Source: JAHJFW01 sp964595075 (lineage in GTDB: Bacteria > Patescibacteriota > Patescibacteriia > 2-12-FULL-60-25). Taken from it: DNA of 64,000 bases. The stretch's first letter is position 1, and each line of letters begins with the position of its first letter. The stretch covers positions 23,806 through 87,805 of the forward strand of contig CAZQNT010000002.1 in NCBI GenBank assembly GCA_964595075.1, in the 5' to 3' direction. Below, piece after piece: positions 40,905 to 48,950 of this stretch. A program made the position numbers and the translations under genes. Under the pieces are notes generated by a model. It was given only the letters and a program-made list of their open reading frames with translations, was not told where the DNA came from and did not search any database.

Positions 40905-42368
40905 ATGGATCACGGCAATGTCATAATCCGTTTTAGTAATGTGACTTTCGGATATGATGAAGAAAAACCTCTCTTGGATGAGGTTTGTTTTTCTGTTCGT
41001 CAAGACGCAAAAATCACGATCATGGGCCAAAATGGCGCCGGAAAAAGTACGATTTTGAAATTATTGACCGGAGAGATCAAACCGAAAGAAGGAGAAGTTC
41101 ACGTACAACATGGCGCAAGCATCGCCATCGGACGACAGGTTGTACAGCGAGAAAAAATGAATGATACGGTTCTCGAATTTTTTGAGAGCGCGTTTCCGGA
41201 AAAACTATACAACATAGAGAAACGAATCAAGGACGTTTTGGAAACGGTAAATCTGCAAGCGCCATTGTCTAAAAAGATAAATGAATTATCCGGCGGACAA
41301 CAGGCGCGGCTTCTTTTGGCACATGCGTTGATTCAGGACCCTGATATTTTGTTGCTAGACGAGCCAACGAATAATTTGGATAAGACAGGAATCGAACATC
41401 TCACAGCGTTTTTGATGATGTATCCCAAAACCGTTCTCGTTATCTCGCACGACGCGGAATTTTTAAACGCCTTCACCGAAGGCGTTTTGCACTTGGATGT
41501 GTTTACGCACAAGGTGGAACAGTACGTTGGAAACTACTTCAACGTCGTAGAGGAGATCGCCGCTCGCATAGAACGCGAACGTATGAAGAACGCGCGGCTG
41601 CTTAAAGACATTCAAGACAGAAAGGACAAGGTGAACTTTTTTTCCAACAAAGGCGGAAAGATGCGAAAACTCGCGAGCAAGTTGCGCGATCAAATCGAAG
41701 AAGCGGAAGAAGATATGGTGGACGTGCGACGGGACGACAAAACGATTCACGATTTCGTGATTTCGGCGCAGGATTTTTCAGAACCGTACGTCACGATTTC
41801 AACCGTAAAAGTAATCAAGGATCACGAACCGCGTCGCGCTAAGGTCGATATTCGCCTTCGAAAAAAACAGAGACTGCTGGTGACCGGGCCGAACGGGATC
41901 GGCAAGAGCACTCTACTTAGAGCGTTGGCCGAAGGACGCGATGACGGAGCGAAGATCCACGAAGGCGTTCGCGTCGGATATTATCGCCAGGATTTTTCCG
42001 GTTTGGATTTTGATAAAACAGCTTACGACACTTTGGCGGATGCCATGGAATCTCCTGAAAATGAAAAGCTTCGTTCGGTCGCGTCGCAATTCCTTCTAAC
42101 ATCCGACTTGCTTAAAAACAAAGTCGGGTCGCTTTCCGAAGGGCAAAAAGGCCTGCTCTGCTTTGCGAGATTCGTTTTGCAAAAACCGGGTCTGTTGATA
42201 ATGGACGAGCCCACGAACCACATAAATTTTCGTCACATCCCCGTCATAGCAAAAGCGCTGGAAGCATATGAAGGCGGATTGATACTAGTCAGTCACGTTC
42301 CGGATTTCGTCAGTCAGATTCGGTTCGATGATGAGTTGGATTTGGGATCGCTAAAACTCGAACCATGA
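40905..42368 (+). CDS. ABC-F family ATPase
   Basis: A 487-residue protein with two ABC ATPase domains and no membrane part, an ABC-F translation factor layout. Domain 1 has Walker A GQNGAGKST (about 44-52), signature LSGGQQARLLLAHAL and Walker B DILLLDEPTNNLD. A linker (about 220-300) is charged and helical (ARIERERMKNARLLKDIQDRK). Domain 2 has GPNGIGKST, LSEGQKGLLCFARFV and LLIMDEPTNHINF. ABC-F proteins bind the ribosomal E site and rescue or tune translation. It overlaps the following flavoprotein gene by 4 bases. Confidence 0.92.
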   Translation: MDHGNVIIRFSNVTFGYDEEKPLLDEVCFSVRQDAKITIMGQNGAGKSTILKLLTGEIKPKEGEVHVQHGASIAIGRQVVQREKMNDTVLEFFESAFPEKLYNIEKRIKDVLETVNLQAPLSKKINELSGGQQARLLLAHALIQDPDILLLDEPTNNLDKTGIEHLTAFLMMYPKTVLVISHDAEFLNAFTEGVLHLDVFTHKVEQYVGNYFNVVEEIAARIERERMKNARLLKDIQDRKDKVNFFSNKGGKMRKLASKLRDQIEEAEEDMVDVRRDDKTIHDFVISAQDFSEPYVTISTVKVIKDHEPRRAKVDIRLRKKQRLLVTGPNGIGKSTLLRALAEGRDDGAKIHEGVRVGYYRQDFSGLDFDKTAYDTLADAMESPENEKLRSVASQFLLTSDLLKNKVGSLSEGQKGLLCFARFVLQKPGLLIMDEPTNHINFRHIPVIAKALEAYEGGLILVSHVPDFVSQIRFDDELDLGSLKLEP

Positions 42369-43600
42369 AAATCGCAATTGTCGGCGGAGGCGCCGCTGGG
42401 TTAATGGCGGCGGCTACGGCTCTTAAAACAAACCGTGGTGCCGAGATATATTTGATTGAACGAAACGACAGCATCGGCAACAAAGTTATCATCTCCGGCG
42501 GCGGACGTTGCAATGTCACTACCGGAATTACTGACGTCTCTTCGGTTTTGACAAATTATCCTCGTGGCGGAAAGTTTCTTTCATCCGCAATTCATCAATT
42601 TCCACCCGATCAAGTTCGCGCGTGGTTTGAAGCTCATGGAGTCCCATTGAAAGTGGAAGAGGATCTCCGAGCGTTTCCTGTTTCTAACGACGGAAAAGAT
42701 ATCGTTGGTGTTTTTGAGAGGATGTTCAGCAATAAAAGGATTCGTTTGCTTTTGAACACGTCAGTGTTGCGAGTTGAAAAGCGTGGAAATTTTTTTCATT
42801 TGTTTTTGAAAGAACGATCGGAACCTCTTATAGTAGATCGCGTTATTCTTACGACAGGCGGGCAGGCATATCGCCACACTGGTTCAAAAGGAGACGGATA
42901 CGCTTTTGCGCAGTCGCTTGGACATTCGATCACGCAGCTCGCGCCGAGTTTGAGTTCATTGTCTACAAAAGAGAAGTGGCCCGCGCACGTCTCAGGTCTT
43001 TCATTTGAAAAAGCTACAATCAGGGCGAATCGCGATAAAAAGTTTACGCGAACCGGACCTTTTCTTTTTACGCACAAAGGGATTACAGGACCGGCCGTTT
43101 TCGCCGTTTCCTCTCTCGTAGCTTTCGAGAAATTCGATCGCGAACATCCTCTGGAAATCGCGATTGATCTTTTTCCTGACAAATCCAGAGAAGAACTGCA
43201 AAAGATGATCGAAGGAAATATCTCCGGCAGTCCGAAGAAAAGTGTTACGAACAGTTTCTTCGGTATTATCTCCAAATCTCTTAGCGAGATTCTTTGCGAT
43301 AAATTGCGTATTCCGCAAGATAAAAAATCCGTTGAAATTTCAAAGCGAGATATTGCGCGTTGCGTCGATTGGTTAAAGGGAATTCCACTGCACGCGATTT
43401 CGATAGGCGCCGGCGACGAATTCGTGACAGCCGGCGGCGTGAATCTCAAAGAAGTAAATCCAACGACCATGGAATCAAAACTTTGCCACGGACTATTTTT
43501 TGCCGGAGAAATCCTGGATATCGACGGCTTTACAGGAGGATTCAATCTGCAGGCGTCGTGGGCTACGGGGAGTTTGGCGGGAGAAAGTGCGACCAAGTAA
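42365..43600 (+). CDS. HI0933-like FAD-dependent oxidoreductase (YhiN type)
   Basis: A 411-residue flavoprotein. The N-terminal FAD-binding motif is IAIVGGGAAGLMAAATAL (3-20), then NKVIISGGGRCNVTTG (about 39-54), the BaiN/HI0933 signature, and RVILTTGGQAYRHTGSKGDGYAFAQSLGHSI. The C-terminal GLFFAGEILDIDGFTGGFNLQASWATGSLAG completes the binding fold. The substrate is not known for most members; one is reported to reduce a bile-acid double bond. ATGA overlap with the ABC-F gene. Confidence 0.9.
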   Translation: MKIAIVGGGAAGLMAAATALKTNRGAEIYLIERNDSIGNKVIISGGGRCNVTTGITDVSSVLTNYPRGGKFLSSAIHQFPPDQVRAWFEAHGVPLKVEEDLRAFPVSNDGKDIVGVFERMFSNKRIRLLLNTSVLRVEKRGNFFHLFLKERSEPLIVDRVILTTGGQAYRHTGSKGDGYAFAQSLGHSITQLAPSLSSLSTKEKWPAHVSGLSFEKATIRANRDKKFTRTGPFLFTHKGITGPAVFAVSSLVAFEKFDREHPLEIAIDLFPDKSREELQKMIEGNISGSPKKSVTNSFFGIISKSLSEILCDKLRIPQDKKSVEISKRDIARCVDWLKGIPLHAISIGAGDEFVTAGGVNLKEVNPTTMESKLCHGLFFAGEILDIDGFTGGFNLQASWATGSLAGESATK

Positions 43601-43617
43601 TGGTTCATTAAAGATAT

Positions 43618-43642
43618 GAAAAACCCCCAAGAGTTCGGGGGT
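43618..43642. terminator. Bidirectional intrinsic terminator
   Basis: A stem (ACCCCC / GGGGGT, with an 8-base loop) has T-rich flanks on both strands. It separates the flavoprotein gene (+) and unit 5 (-). Confidence 0.8.
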
Positions 43643-43645
43643 GTT

Positions 43646-45007
43646 TTAGGTCGTTTTTCCGTTGCGTAGCTTGTGCCGAATGAGCTGTTCGTAGATGTCG
43701 GCATGCTCCGTCGGAATCGTGCGATCAGAGTCCTTGCGGAATTGAGTGGGCCATGGAATGCCCGTGAGCTGCGATGGGAAAGAGATCGGAAGGATGCTCT
43801 GGCAGTACTGACGGAGCTTGTAGCAAGCGTCATGAGCGTCGTCGTGGCGACACCGTGCGTTCAACTGATCAAGTACGGACATGACCTGAAGCTCCGTAAC
43901 CTCGCCGGCGTACCGTAGGTTATACTTCATGGCCTTGAAATTTGGACTCGAGCTAGGATTATCCGGGTCCAGAGTGTTGCTATGGAATTCAAGGGTGGAA
44001 TCCTGGTCGCTAACGCACCCCGGACGAGAAGCCATTACGTCGCGAATGCGATCTATAGCGTCTTGCAGGTCCTGTTTGTTGTCGAGTACGAATCTCATGG
44101 CGACCGTATCGCCGATGTTCGCGAGCTCCGGAAAACGTTTGCCTTTCATTACCCCCTTCAGTGCCACGTTTTCTTTTGGTCTGATCGAGAAAAGGACGTC
44201 GATTTTTCGCACGCCACCACGTATTTCGAAGCAGTCGGCCTCCATCACGTAGCGATCATTGCGTCCTTCGGTTCCTTGATTCAGGTCGTTCGTGATGAGA
44301 TAGTCGACGCATTCGAAAGCGTGCGTGGGATCGAGGTTGGCTATGACACGAACTCTCCTGTACGAACCGCGCGTGAACAGGCGATCGATGATCTTCCTGC
44401 GTACTTGTGCTGTTTTTTTCGCGATTTCTTCCGGAGCGAATCCTTTCTTGCGGTACTCGTAGAAGAGTTGCGCCAGATAGAGCTTGATCCGTGCGCAGTG
44501 GCTGACCCAAGTGCTTTTCCACCATTCGCCTGTGCGAGCCAACGTGATGAGGCAGATCGGGTCGTACTCGGTACGCACCTCATCAGGGCGGCGCAATCGA
44601 TCGCGGAGGTCTACGGTTGTTCCTTCAACCACGAGCGTGTGAGGCAGATACCCGAGGAGCATCGCGTACATCTCTTCCACGTCACGCACAGCGTCGCGCC
44701 ACGTGAGATAGTTGCGATTGAAGTCGCCCTCATCCCCACCGTACATGTCGAGGTAGAAATCGTGCAGCGCGCGCTGCATGAGACGTCGTCGCATTTTCGC
44801 TTTAAGCTTGAGATGCGCAAGCTCCTCCGCTTGTGCGTCGAGGTACCTCTGCATTATCTGCCAGCGAATAAGTTCGCCACTGGTTGTTGAGTGAGCGCTC
44901 ATACGGCCGATATGGGCAAGCCGTAAGTAGGATCCGTACAATAGCCCTGGGAACTTCCTCGCCATCCGTTCCTCGAAGTGTTTGAGATGTTCCGGAGGTC
45001 TTTTCAT
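43646..45007 (-). CDS. Unknown 453-aa protein with a possible RelA/SpoT-like domain (unit 5)
   Basis: A 453-residue basic protein with its own promoter and terminator and GC-rich codons. Residues 1 to about 220 are helical (HLKHFEERMARKFPGLLYGSYLRLAHIGRM, and more). The region about 240-390 has an order that recalls RelA/SpoT nucleotidyltransferases: GGVRKIDVLFSIRPKENVALKGVMKGKRF, IGDTVAMRFVLDNKQDLQDAIDRIRDVM, then FKAMKYNLRYAGEVTELQVMSVLDQLNA. The last resembles the ...H....EIQIRT strand. Catalytic residues are only loosely placed, so this is a suggestion of fold, not an activity. No family is firmly recognised. Confidence 0.7.
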   Translation of the reverse strand: MKRPPEHLKHFEERMARKFPGLLYGSYLRLAHIGRMSAHSTTSGELIRWQIMQRYLDAQAEELAHLKLKAKMRRRLMQRALHDFYLDMYGGDEGDFNRNYLTWRDAVRDVEEMYAMLLGYLPHTLVVEGTTVDLRDRLRRPDEVRTEYDPICLITLARTGEWWKSTWVSHCARIKLYLAQLFYEYRKKGFAPEEIAKKTAQVRRKIIDRLFTRGSYRRVRVIANLDPTHAFECVDYLITNDLNQGTEGRNDRYVMEADCFEIRGGVRKIDVLFSIRPKENVALKGVMKGKRFPELANIGDTVAMRFVLDNKQDLQDAIDRIRDVMASRPGCVSDQDSTLEFHSNTLDPDNPSSSPNFKAMKYNLRYAGEVTELQVMSVLDQLNARCRHDDAHDACYKLRQYCQSILPISFPSQLTGIPWPTQFRKDSDRTIPTEHADIYEQLIRHKLRNGKTT

Positions 45008-45049
45008 CCAGCCTCGCTTTCAGGTTGATTTAGTCAATGTGCGAGAACG

Positions 45050-45078
45050 ACTTTATGCGGTTTTATATTTGTTGGCAA
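45050..45078 (-). promoter_or_regulatory. Sigma-70 promoter of unit 5
   Basis: Minus-strand TTGCCA (45073-45078), a 17-base spacer and TAAAGT (45050-45055), about 40 bases upstream of the start. Confidence 0.6.
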
Positions 45079-45114
45079 GAATCGATAGTTTGCTAAAATA
45101 TAAAAAGTTCTTTC

Positions 45115-45504
45115 TCAGTCTTTTTTGAATTTGAGAGAGACGGAATTGATGCAAAAGCGTTTTCCGGTCGTTTCCGCCGGGCCATCATCAAACACATGGC
45201 CTAAATGACTGCCGCAATTCGCGCATGTGACTTCGATTCGATCCATGCCATTAGAGGTGTCGTGCGTGTAAACAACGTTTCCTTCCCTGTGCGGCCGGTC
45301 GAAACTCGGCCATCCGCAATGCGCGTCGAATTTATTGTTCGAATCGAAAAGTTCGGCTCCGCAGGCGGCGCATACATACTTGCCTTCGTCATTCTTATCT
45401 ACGTATTCGCCTGAAAAAGGCAGTTCCGTTCCTTTCTCGCGCAAAACTCGGTATTGTTCATCCGTAAGATCTTTTTTCCATTGTTGGTCGGTTTTAGTAA
45501 TCAT
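45115..45504 (-). CDS. msrB: Peptide-methionine (R)-S-oxide reductase
   Basis: A 129-residue MsrB. CAACG (about 47-51) and CANCG (about 96-100) form the structural zinc site. HCGWPSFDRP is typical of the active-site loop and RFCINSVSLKF carries the catalytic cysteine (C121). It repairs R-methionine sulfoxide in proteins. MsrA is encoded 6 bases upstream, so both stereoisomers are covered by one transcript. Confidence 0.95.
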   Translation of the reverse strand: MITKTDQQWKKDLTDEQYRVLREKGTELPFSGEYVDKNDEGKYVCAACGAELFDSNNKFDAHCGWPSFDRPHREGNVVYTHDTSNGMDRIEVTCANCGSHLGHVFDDGPAETTGKRFCINSVSLKFKKD

Positions 45505-45510
45505 ATTTTT

Positions 45511-46008
45511 TTATGAAAGATAGCTCGGCAGACGAACGTAATGGCAGGTGTAACCGTCCTGATTTTTTTGTAGATAATCCTGATGTTCTTCCTCAGCCGG
45601 AGCAAAACCCGAAAGCGGTTCAAGTGTCGTAACCACTGGATTTTTCCAACGGCCGGATTTGTTCACCTTGGCGATGAACGCCTCTGCCTCTTTTTTCTCC
45701 TCATCGGTGGAATAAAAAATAGCTGAGCGATAGGACTCGCCTACGTCGTTTCCCTGTCTGTTCAATGTCGTGGGATCATGAATGCGAAAAAAGAAATCAA
45801 GCAGATTCTGAAAGGATGTGATAGACGGGTCATATACGATTCTTAGCGCCTCCGCGTGCCCTGGATGATTCTTATAAGTCGGATTCTCGTTTTCTCCCCC
45901 GGCGTAACCAGTTTCCGTATCAACAACGCCCGGAAGTTTGCGAAAAAGCTCTTCCATTCCCCAGAAGCACCCTCCCGCAAGTACGGCGGTTTTATTGACT
46001 GACGTCAT
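45511..46008 (-). CDS. msrA: Peptide-methionine (S)-S-oxide reductase
   Basis: A 165-residue MsrA started at the ATG at 46006-46008. The catalytic motif is AGGCFWGMEELF (C13). VVDTETGYAGGENENPTY follows, then GHAEALRIVYDPS and a C-terminal PAEEEHQDYLQKN with family-typical residues. It repairs S-methionine sulfoxide. It forms a pair with msrB. Confidence 0.95.
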   Translation of the reverse strand: MTSVNKTAVLAGGCFWGMEELFRKLPGVVDTETGYAGGENENPTYKNHPGHAEALRIVYDPSITSFQNLLDFFFRIHDPTTLNRQGNDVGESYRSAIFYSTDEEKKEAEAFIAKVNKSGRWKNPVVTTLEPLSGFAPAEEEHQDYLQKNQDGYTCHYVRLPSYLS

Positions 46009-46060
46009 ATAGATTAACATTCTATATTCTCGTTCTTGTTCAGTCTAACTTGAGTCGTAG

Positions 46061-46100
46061 CCAAAACAAACAACCGCCGTGTGGCGGATGTTTGTTTTGG
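46061..46100 (-). terminator. Strong hairpin after the duplicated tRNA 3' half
   Basis: A 40-base nearly perfect inverted repeat (CCAAAACAAACA.CCGCC / GGCGG.TGTTTGTTTTGG) whose minus-strand copy ends TTGTTTGTTTTGG. It probably ends the tRNA-kinase region transcript. Confidence 0.6.
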
Positions 46101-46143
46101 CTCCGAGGGTGGGGCTCGAACCCACGACCAAGGGAATACATTT
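46097..46143 (-). repeat. Duplicated 3' half of tRNA-Asn with intron tail
   Basis: A 47-bp sequence identical, apart from one base, to 46843-46889: the tRNA 3' exon (anticodon-stem end, T arm, acceptor strand and CCA) plus the last bases of the group I intron. The 5' half is absent, so it cannot yield a tRNA alone. Confidence 0.9.
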
Positions 46144-46191
46144 TTTATCTTCGTGATATTCCAGATAGTCGCATCGGCACGTGAAAAAGGG

Positions 46192-46782
46192 TCATGCACC
46201 ACTTATCCATTTTTTATATATAACCAAAACCAACTCAAGGTTTTCTTTTATTGTTTTTGTTGCATCAAGCACGTTGTCGTAACAAGCAAAATGATCTCTC
46301 ATATTTTGATTGAGAATTTTTAAATAGCCAATATACTCAACAGAAAGGCGACCTTCTCTTTCATTCAGTATCTCATATATTTTATACCAGTCATCAAAAG
46401 GAAAATCTAGAAGGATTGCCTTGTCCTCAATTTTATTAAAACCAATTTTCTTGATGAGTTTTGTAACTCGTTCTAGAGCATCTGAATACGAAATACATAG
46501 TCTATTCTGATAACGGGCGCACGCTGAATCAATAATATTCTGATATCCTCGGTCTAGGAGAACGTTTGTTCCTTCAATGGCGGCATTTCTGATGGTAAAT
46601 GCTTTCAGATCTAACGCAACCACTTCATCAATATCTGCTTGCGTATACCATTGAACCAAGTTTTTTGGAAATTCTGTATAAGTGGAAACGTGATTTGGAA
46701 TAAAAAAATCAACCTCCTTTGCAAGCGCTTTAATAAGTGAGGTTTTGCCACTACCATCGATACCGCTGATTGAGATGATCAT
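46192..46782 (-). CDS. Thymidylate-kinase-like nucleoside/nucleotide kinase
   Basis: A 196-residue P-loop kinase starting MIISISGIDGSGKTSLIKAL (P-loop GIDGSGKT, 7-14). It has DVLLDRGYQ (DRGY near 78-81, the nucleotide-monophosphate kinase DR motif) and later helices like those of dTMP kinase. It lacks a clear lid region and is shorter than many Tmk proteins. The gene is notably AT-rich against GC-balanced neighbours, and is bounded by two copies of the tRNA-Asn 3' half. Transfer is likely. Confidence 0.7.
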   Translation of the reverse strand: MIISISGIDGSGKTSLIKALAKEVDFFIPNHVSTYTEFPKNLVQWYTQADIDEVVALDLKAFTIRNAAIEGTNVLLDRGYQNIIDSACARYQNRLCISYSDALERVTKLIKKIGFNKIEDKAILLDFPFDDWYKIYEILNEREGRLSVEYIGYLKILNQNMRDHFACYDNVLDATKTIKENLELVLVIYKKWISGA

Positions 46783-46884
46783 GTCAACATTAACTAGATT
46801 AATGTTATATCAAAAATCGCCTTCTTTCAAGACGACTTTTGCTTGGCTCCGAGGGTGGGGCTCGAACCCACGACCAAGGGATTA

Positions 46885-47431
46885 CATTTGTCCTCGCGTT
46901 TCCGTGAGGGATGGACTATATCATCGCCATGGTTAGGCGTGAGGCGCTTCCCCCAACCCATAGATGGAGTACTCCATAAAGGATAGTCTCTGAACCTTTC
47001 TCGCGGTATGCGAGACTTGGCTGCTGATCATCATAGACGCCCCGATTGGCATCAGTAGACTTCCAGCAATTCACCTCATTTTCATTCCAATGTTTCCATT
47101 GGAAGCTGCGTTATACCTGCGTGGACCTCTCGATGACAGTTTGCGCAAATAAGAAAGCACTTTTTTATTTCTTTTACAACCCGTTTCCATGAACGGGTCA
47201 TACCATCAGCGGAGATCAAAAAGCCTTTCTTCTTCGGATCTGGATGGTGAAATTCAAGCGCTGCGTTACAAGCATGATATCCACAGATTTGGCATTTGCC
47301 TCCTTTGTAGTTTATCGCATGATCACGCACCTTTTTTCTTCTTTTTGTTACTGCCTTTTTGAGGTAATCGGCACGTTCGGCATAGGTTCGTTTTTCTGGC
47401 ATACGATTTGAGTATACCAGCAACGATTTTC
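46885..47431 (-). mobile_element. Group I intron with HNH gene
   Basis: A 547-base intron. The exon before it ends in U and its last base is G, as required. Core elements in order: P-like AATTGCTGGAAGTC (47058-47071), Q-like ATCAGCAGCCAAG (47016-47028), R GTTCAGAGACTA (46984-46995) and S GATATAGTCC (46913-46922). The R and S elements are textbook. It lies between anticodon positions 35 and 36 and contains an HNH endonuclease frame upstream of the core. Confidence 0.9.
47082..47402 (-). CDS. HNH homing-endonuclease-like protein inside the intron
   Basis: A 106-residue basic protein from the ATG at 47400-47402. The N-terminal KRTYAERADYLKKAVTKRRKKVRDHAI is likely DNA-binding. The HNH core is KCQICGYHACNAALEFHHPDP, followed by CFLICANCHREVHAG. 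Two CxxC pairs likely bind zinc, and the HH and final His supply the metal site. Its place in the intron's 5' part, before the ribozyme core, fits a homing endonuclease that cuts intronless tRNA-Asn genes. Confidence 0.9.
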   Translation of the reverse strand: MPEKRTYAERADYLKKAVTKRRKKVRDHAINYKGGKCQICGYHACNAALEFHHPDPKKKGFLISADGMTRSWKRVVKEIKKCFLICANCHREVHAGITQLPMETLE

Positions 47432-47496
47432 ACAGTCCCCTGCTCTACCACTGAGCTACCTCGGAATGAACGATTCTCGAAAATTCGAGTATCGAT

Positions 47497-47525
47497 ATAT
47501 TACTTTATTAAGCGTTTGCTGGCAA
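47497..47525 (-). promoter_or_regulatory. tRNA-Asn promoter
   Basis: Minus-strand TTGCCA (47520-47525) and TAATAT (47497-47502) are 17 bases apart. A small CTCGAA / TTCGAG hairpin lies at the start of the transcript. Confidence 0.7.
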
Positions 47526-47619
47526 GATTACCTATTTCCAGACGGTTATGATAGATCCGACAAAACCAAAAACCCATTACGTTGACACGTCGTTTTTGCC
47601 AAAAGAAGCGTAATTTTTC

Positions 47620-48864
47620 TTAGTAATCGATAAGCTTCCTGACCAGCGGGTGTTGCTGGATTTTTTCCATCGCCTTGGCTTCAATTTGTCTGATGCGCTC
47701 GCGAGTGACGTCGAATTCTTTTCCGACTTCTTCGAGGGTGTGAGATACGCCGTCTGTCAAACCGAAACGCATTTCGAGAATTTTCTGTTCGCGTGGAGAC
47801 AGGTCTTTAATGATGTCAAAGACATAATCCTTGAGAAGCTGCAGACCCGCCGAACGATCAGGCGAAACGTTTTTTACGTCCTCGATGAAATCTTCCAGCG
47901 TCGAATCTTCATCGTCTTCTCCGACCGAAGTTTCAAGCGACACGGTGTCTTGCGATATTTTTATAATGTGACGAACCTTATCAACATCCTCTCCCATTTC
48001 AGCCGCGATTTCTTCCGGCAACGGTTCTCGCCCCAGGTCTTGTATGAGCTGACGTTCGATCTGCTGGAACTTGTTGATTGTTTCAACCATGTGAACAGGG
48101 ATACGGATAGTGCGGCTTTGATCCGCTAAAGCGCGCGTAATCGCCTGCCGAATCCACCAAGTCGCGTACGTGGAAAACTTGTATCCTTTTCTGTACTCAA
48201 ACTTTTTTACGGCTCGGAATAGTCCGATGTTTCCTTCTTGTATAAGATCGAGGAGGGATAGTGATTTGCCGATGAATTTTTTCGCAATCGAAACGACGAG
48301 GCGCAAGTTCGCTTCAATCAATCTTTTTTCCGCTTCCTTCTCTCCTTTTTCTTTTCGTTTGGCTAGCGCAACTTCTTCTTCAGCCGTGAGCAGCGGTATT
48401 TTTCCGATTTCGCGAAGATACATCTGGATCGAATCCGCCGTCATGTCGAACGGGTCGATTTTTCCACGTTTATCGTCCGTACTATGAAGCTGCTGCATCA
48501 TCTCGTTTCTCTCTTTTCCGCGCCCGAGAATACCCTCCTTCATTTCTAGTACATTAATTCCGGCGCCGTCCAATCTGTCGATAAACGCTTCGTAAGAAGG
48601 GATGTAGTCCTCAATGTCCGGAAAACTGTATAGAATCTCTTGTTCAGTAATAAAGCACCGCGTTCGCGCCTTGTCGAACAACCTGTCCAAAACCTCGTTC
48701 GATGGCGGCTGCGCTCTAACGTAAGCCGCGCGAGGTTTTGAACCGTGTTGCTGTTTTTGTTGTTTTTTGTGTTGCGCGTGCTTTTTCGCGACCTGTTTTC
48801 GAATATGGCGCGGTGGTCTGCTTGGTCGCTTTTTCTTTTTCTGTTGTTGAGCGGGTTTCTTCAT
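47620..48864 (-). CDS. rpoD: RNA polymerase primary sigma factor
   Basis: A 414-residue sigma-70 started at the ATG at 48862-48864. A very basic N-terminal tail of Lys/Gln/Arg (about 1-50, KKPAQQQKKKKRPSRPP) replaces region 1.1. Region 1.2 is DSIQMYLREIGKIPLLT, region 2 EANLRLVVSIAKKFIGKSLSLLDLIQEGNIGLFRAVKKFEYRKGYKFSTYATWWIRQAITRALADQSRTIRIPVHMVE, then region 3 and region 4 with EKILEMRFGLTDGVSHTLEEVGKEFDVTRERIRQIEAKAMEKI. It recognises promoters of the TTGACA-N17-TATAAT type seen in this window. dnaG is directly upstream. Confidence 0.96.
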   Translation of the reverse strand: MKKPAQQQKKKKRPSRPPRHIRKQVAKKHAQHKKQQKQQHGSKPRAAYVRAQPPSNEVLDRLFDKARTRCFITEQEILYSFPDIEDYIPSYEAFIDRLDGAGINVLEMKEGILGRGKERNEMMQQLHSTDDKRGKIDPFDMTADSIQMYLREIGKIPLLTAEEEVALAKRKEKGEKEAEKRLIEANLRLVVSIAKKFIGKSLSLLDLIQEGNIGLFRAVKKFEYRKGYKFSTYATWWIRQAITRALADQSRTIRIPVHMVETINKFQQIERQLIQDLGREPLPEEIAAEMGEDVDKVRHIIKISQDTVSLETSVGEDDEDSTLEDFIEDVKNVSPDRSAGLQLLKDYVFDIIKDLSPREQKILEMRFGLTDGVSHTLEEVGKEFDVTRERIRQIEAKAMEKIQQHPLVRKLIDY

Positions 48865-48950
48865 ATTTTCCAACTATGATGAAATATGCAAAATTTACCT
48901 TCAAATAATAGAAGGTTTGTATTTTATCGCACTGCGTCAGCTCTCATGAT

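Larger units (their letters stand above)
46844..47465 (-). tRNA. tRNA-Asn(GUU) interrupted in the anticodon by a group I intron
   Basis: The 5' exon is 47432-47465 and the 3' exon is 46844-46884, 75 bases when joined. The acceptor stem TCCGAGG / CCTCGGA, discriminator G and encoded CCA, the D arm GCTC / GAGC, the anticodon stem GGGGA / TCCCT and the T arm GTGGG / CCCAC are all present. Cutting after CTGT and before TAATCC restores loop CTGTTAA with anticodon GTT. Other joins give GTG or TGT, but discriminator G and the tRNA-Asn loop support Asn. Confidence 0.9.

Noticed and set aside
46842..47423. Archaeal-style bulge-helix-bulge tRNA intron
   Set aside because: The intron is 547 bases with group I P, Q, R and S elements and an HNH gene; no bulge-helix-bulge is needed.
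46844..47465. Reading the split tRNA as tRNA-His(GUG) or Thr
   Set aside because: These joins need splice sites not ending in U and G. The discriminator base is G, there is no G-1, and the CTGTTAA loop matches tRNA-Asn.
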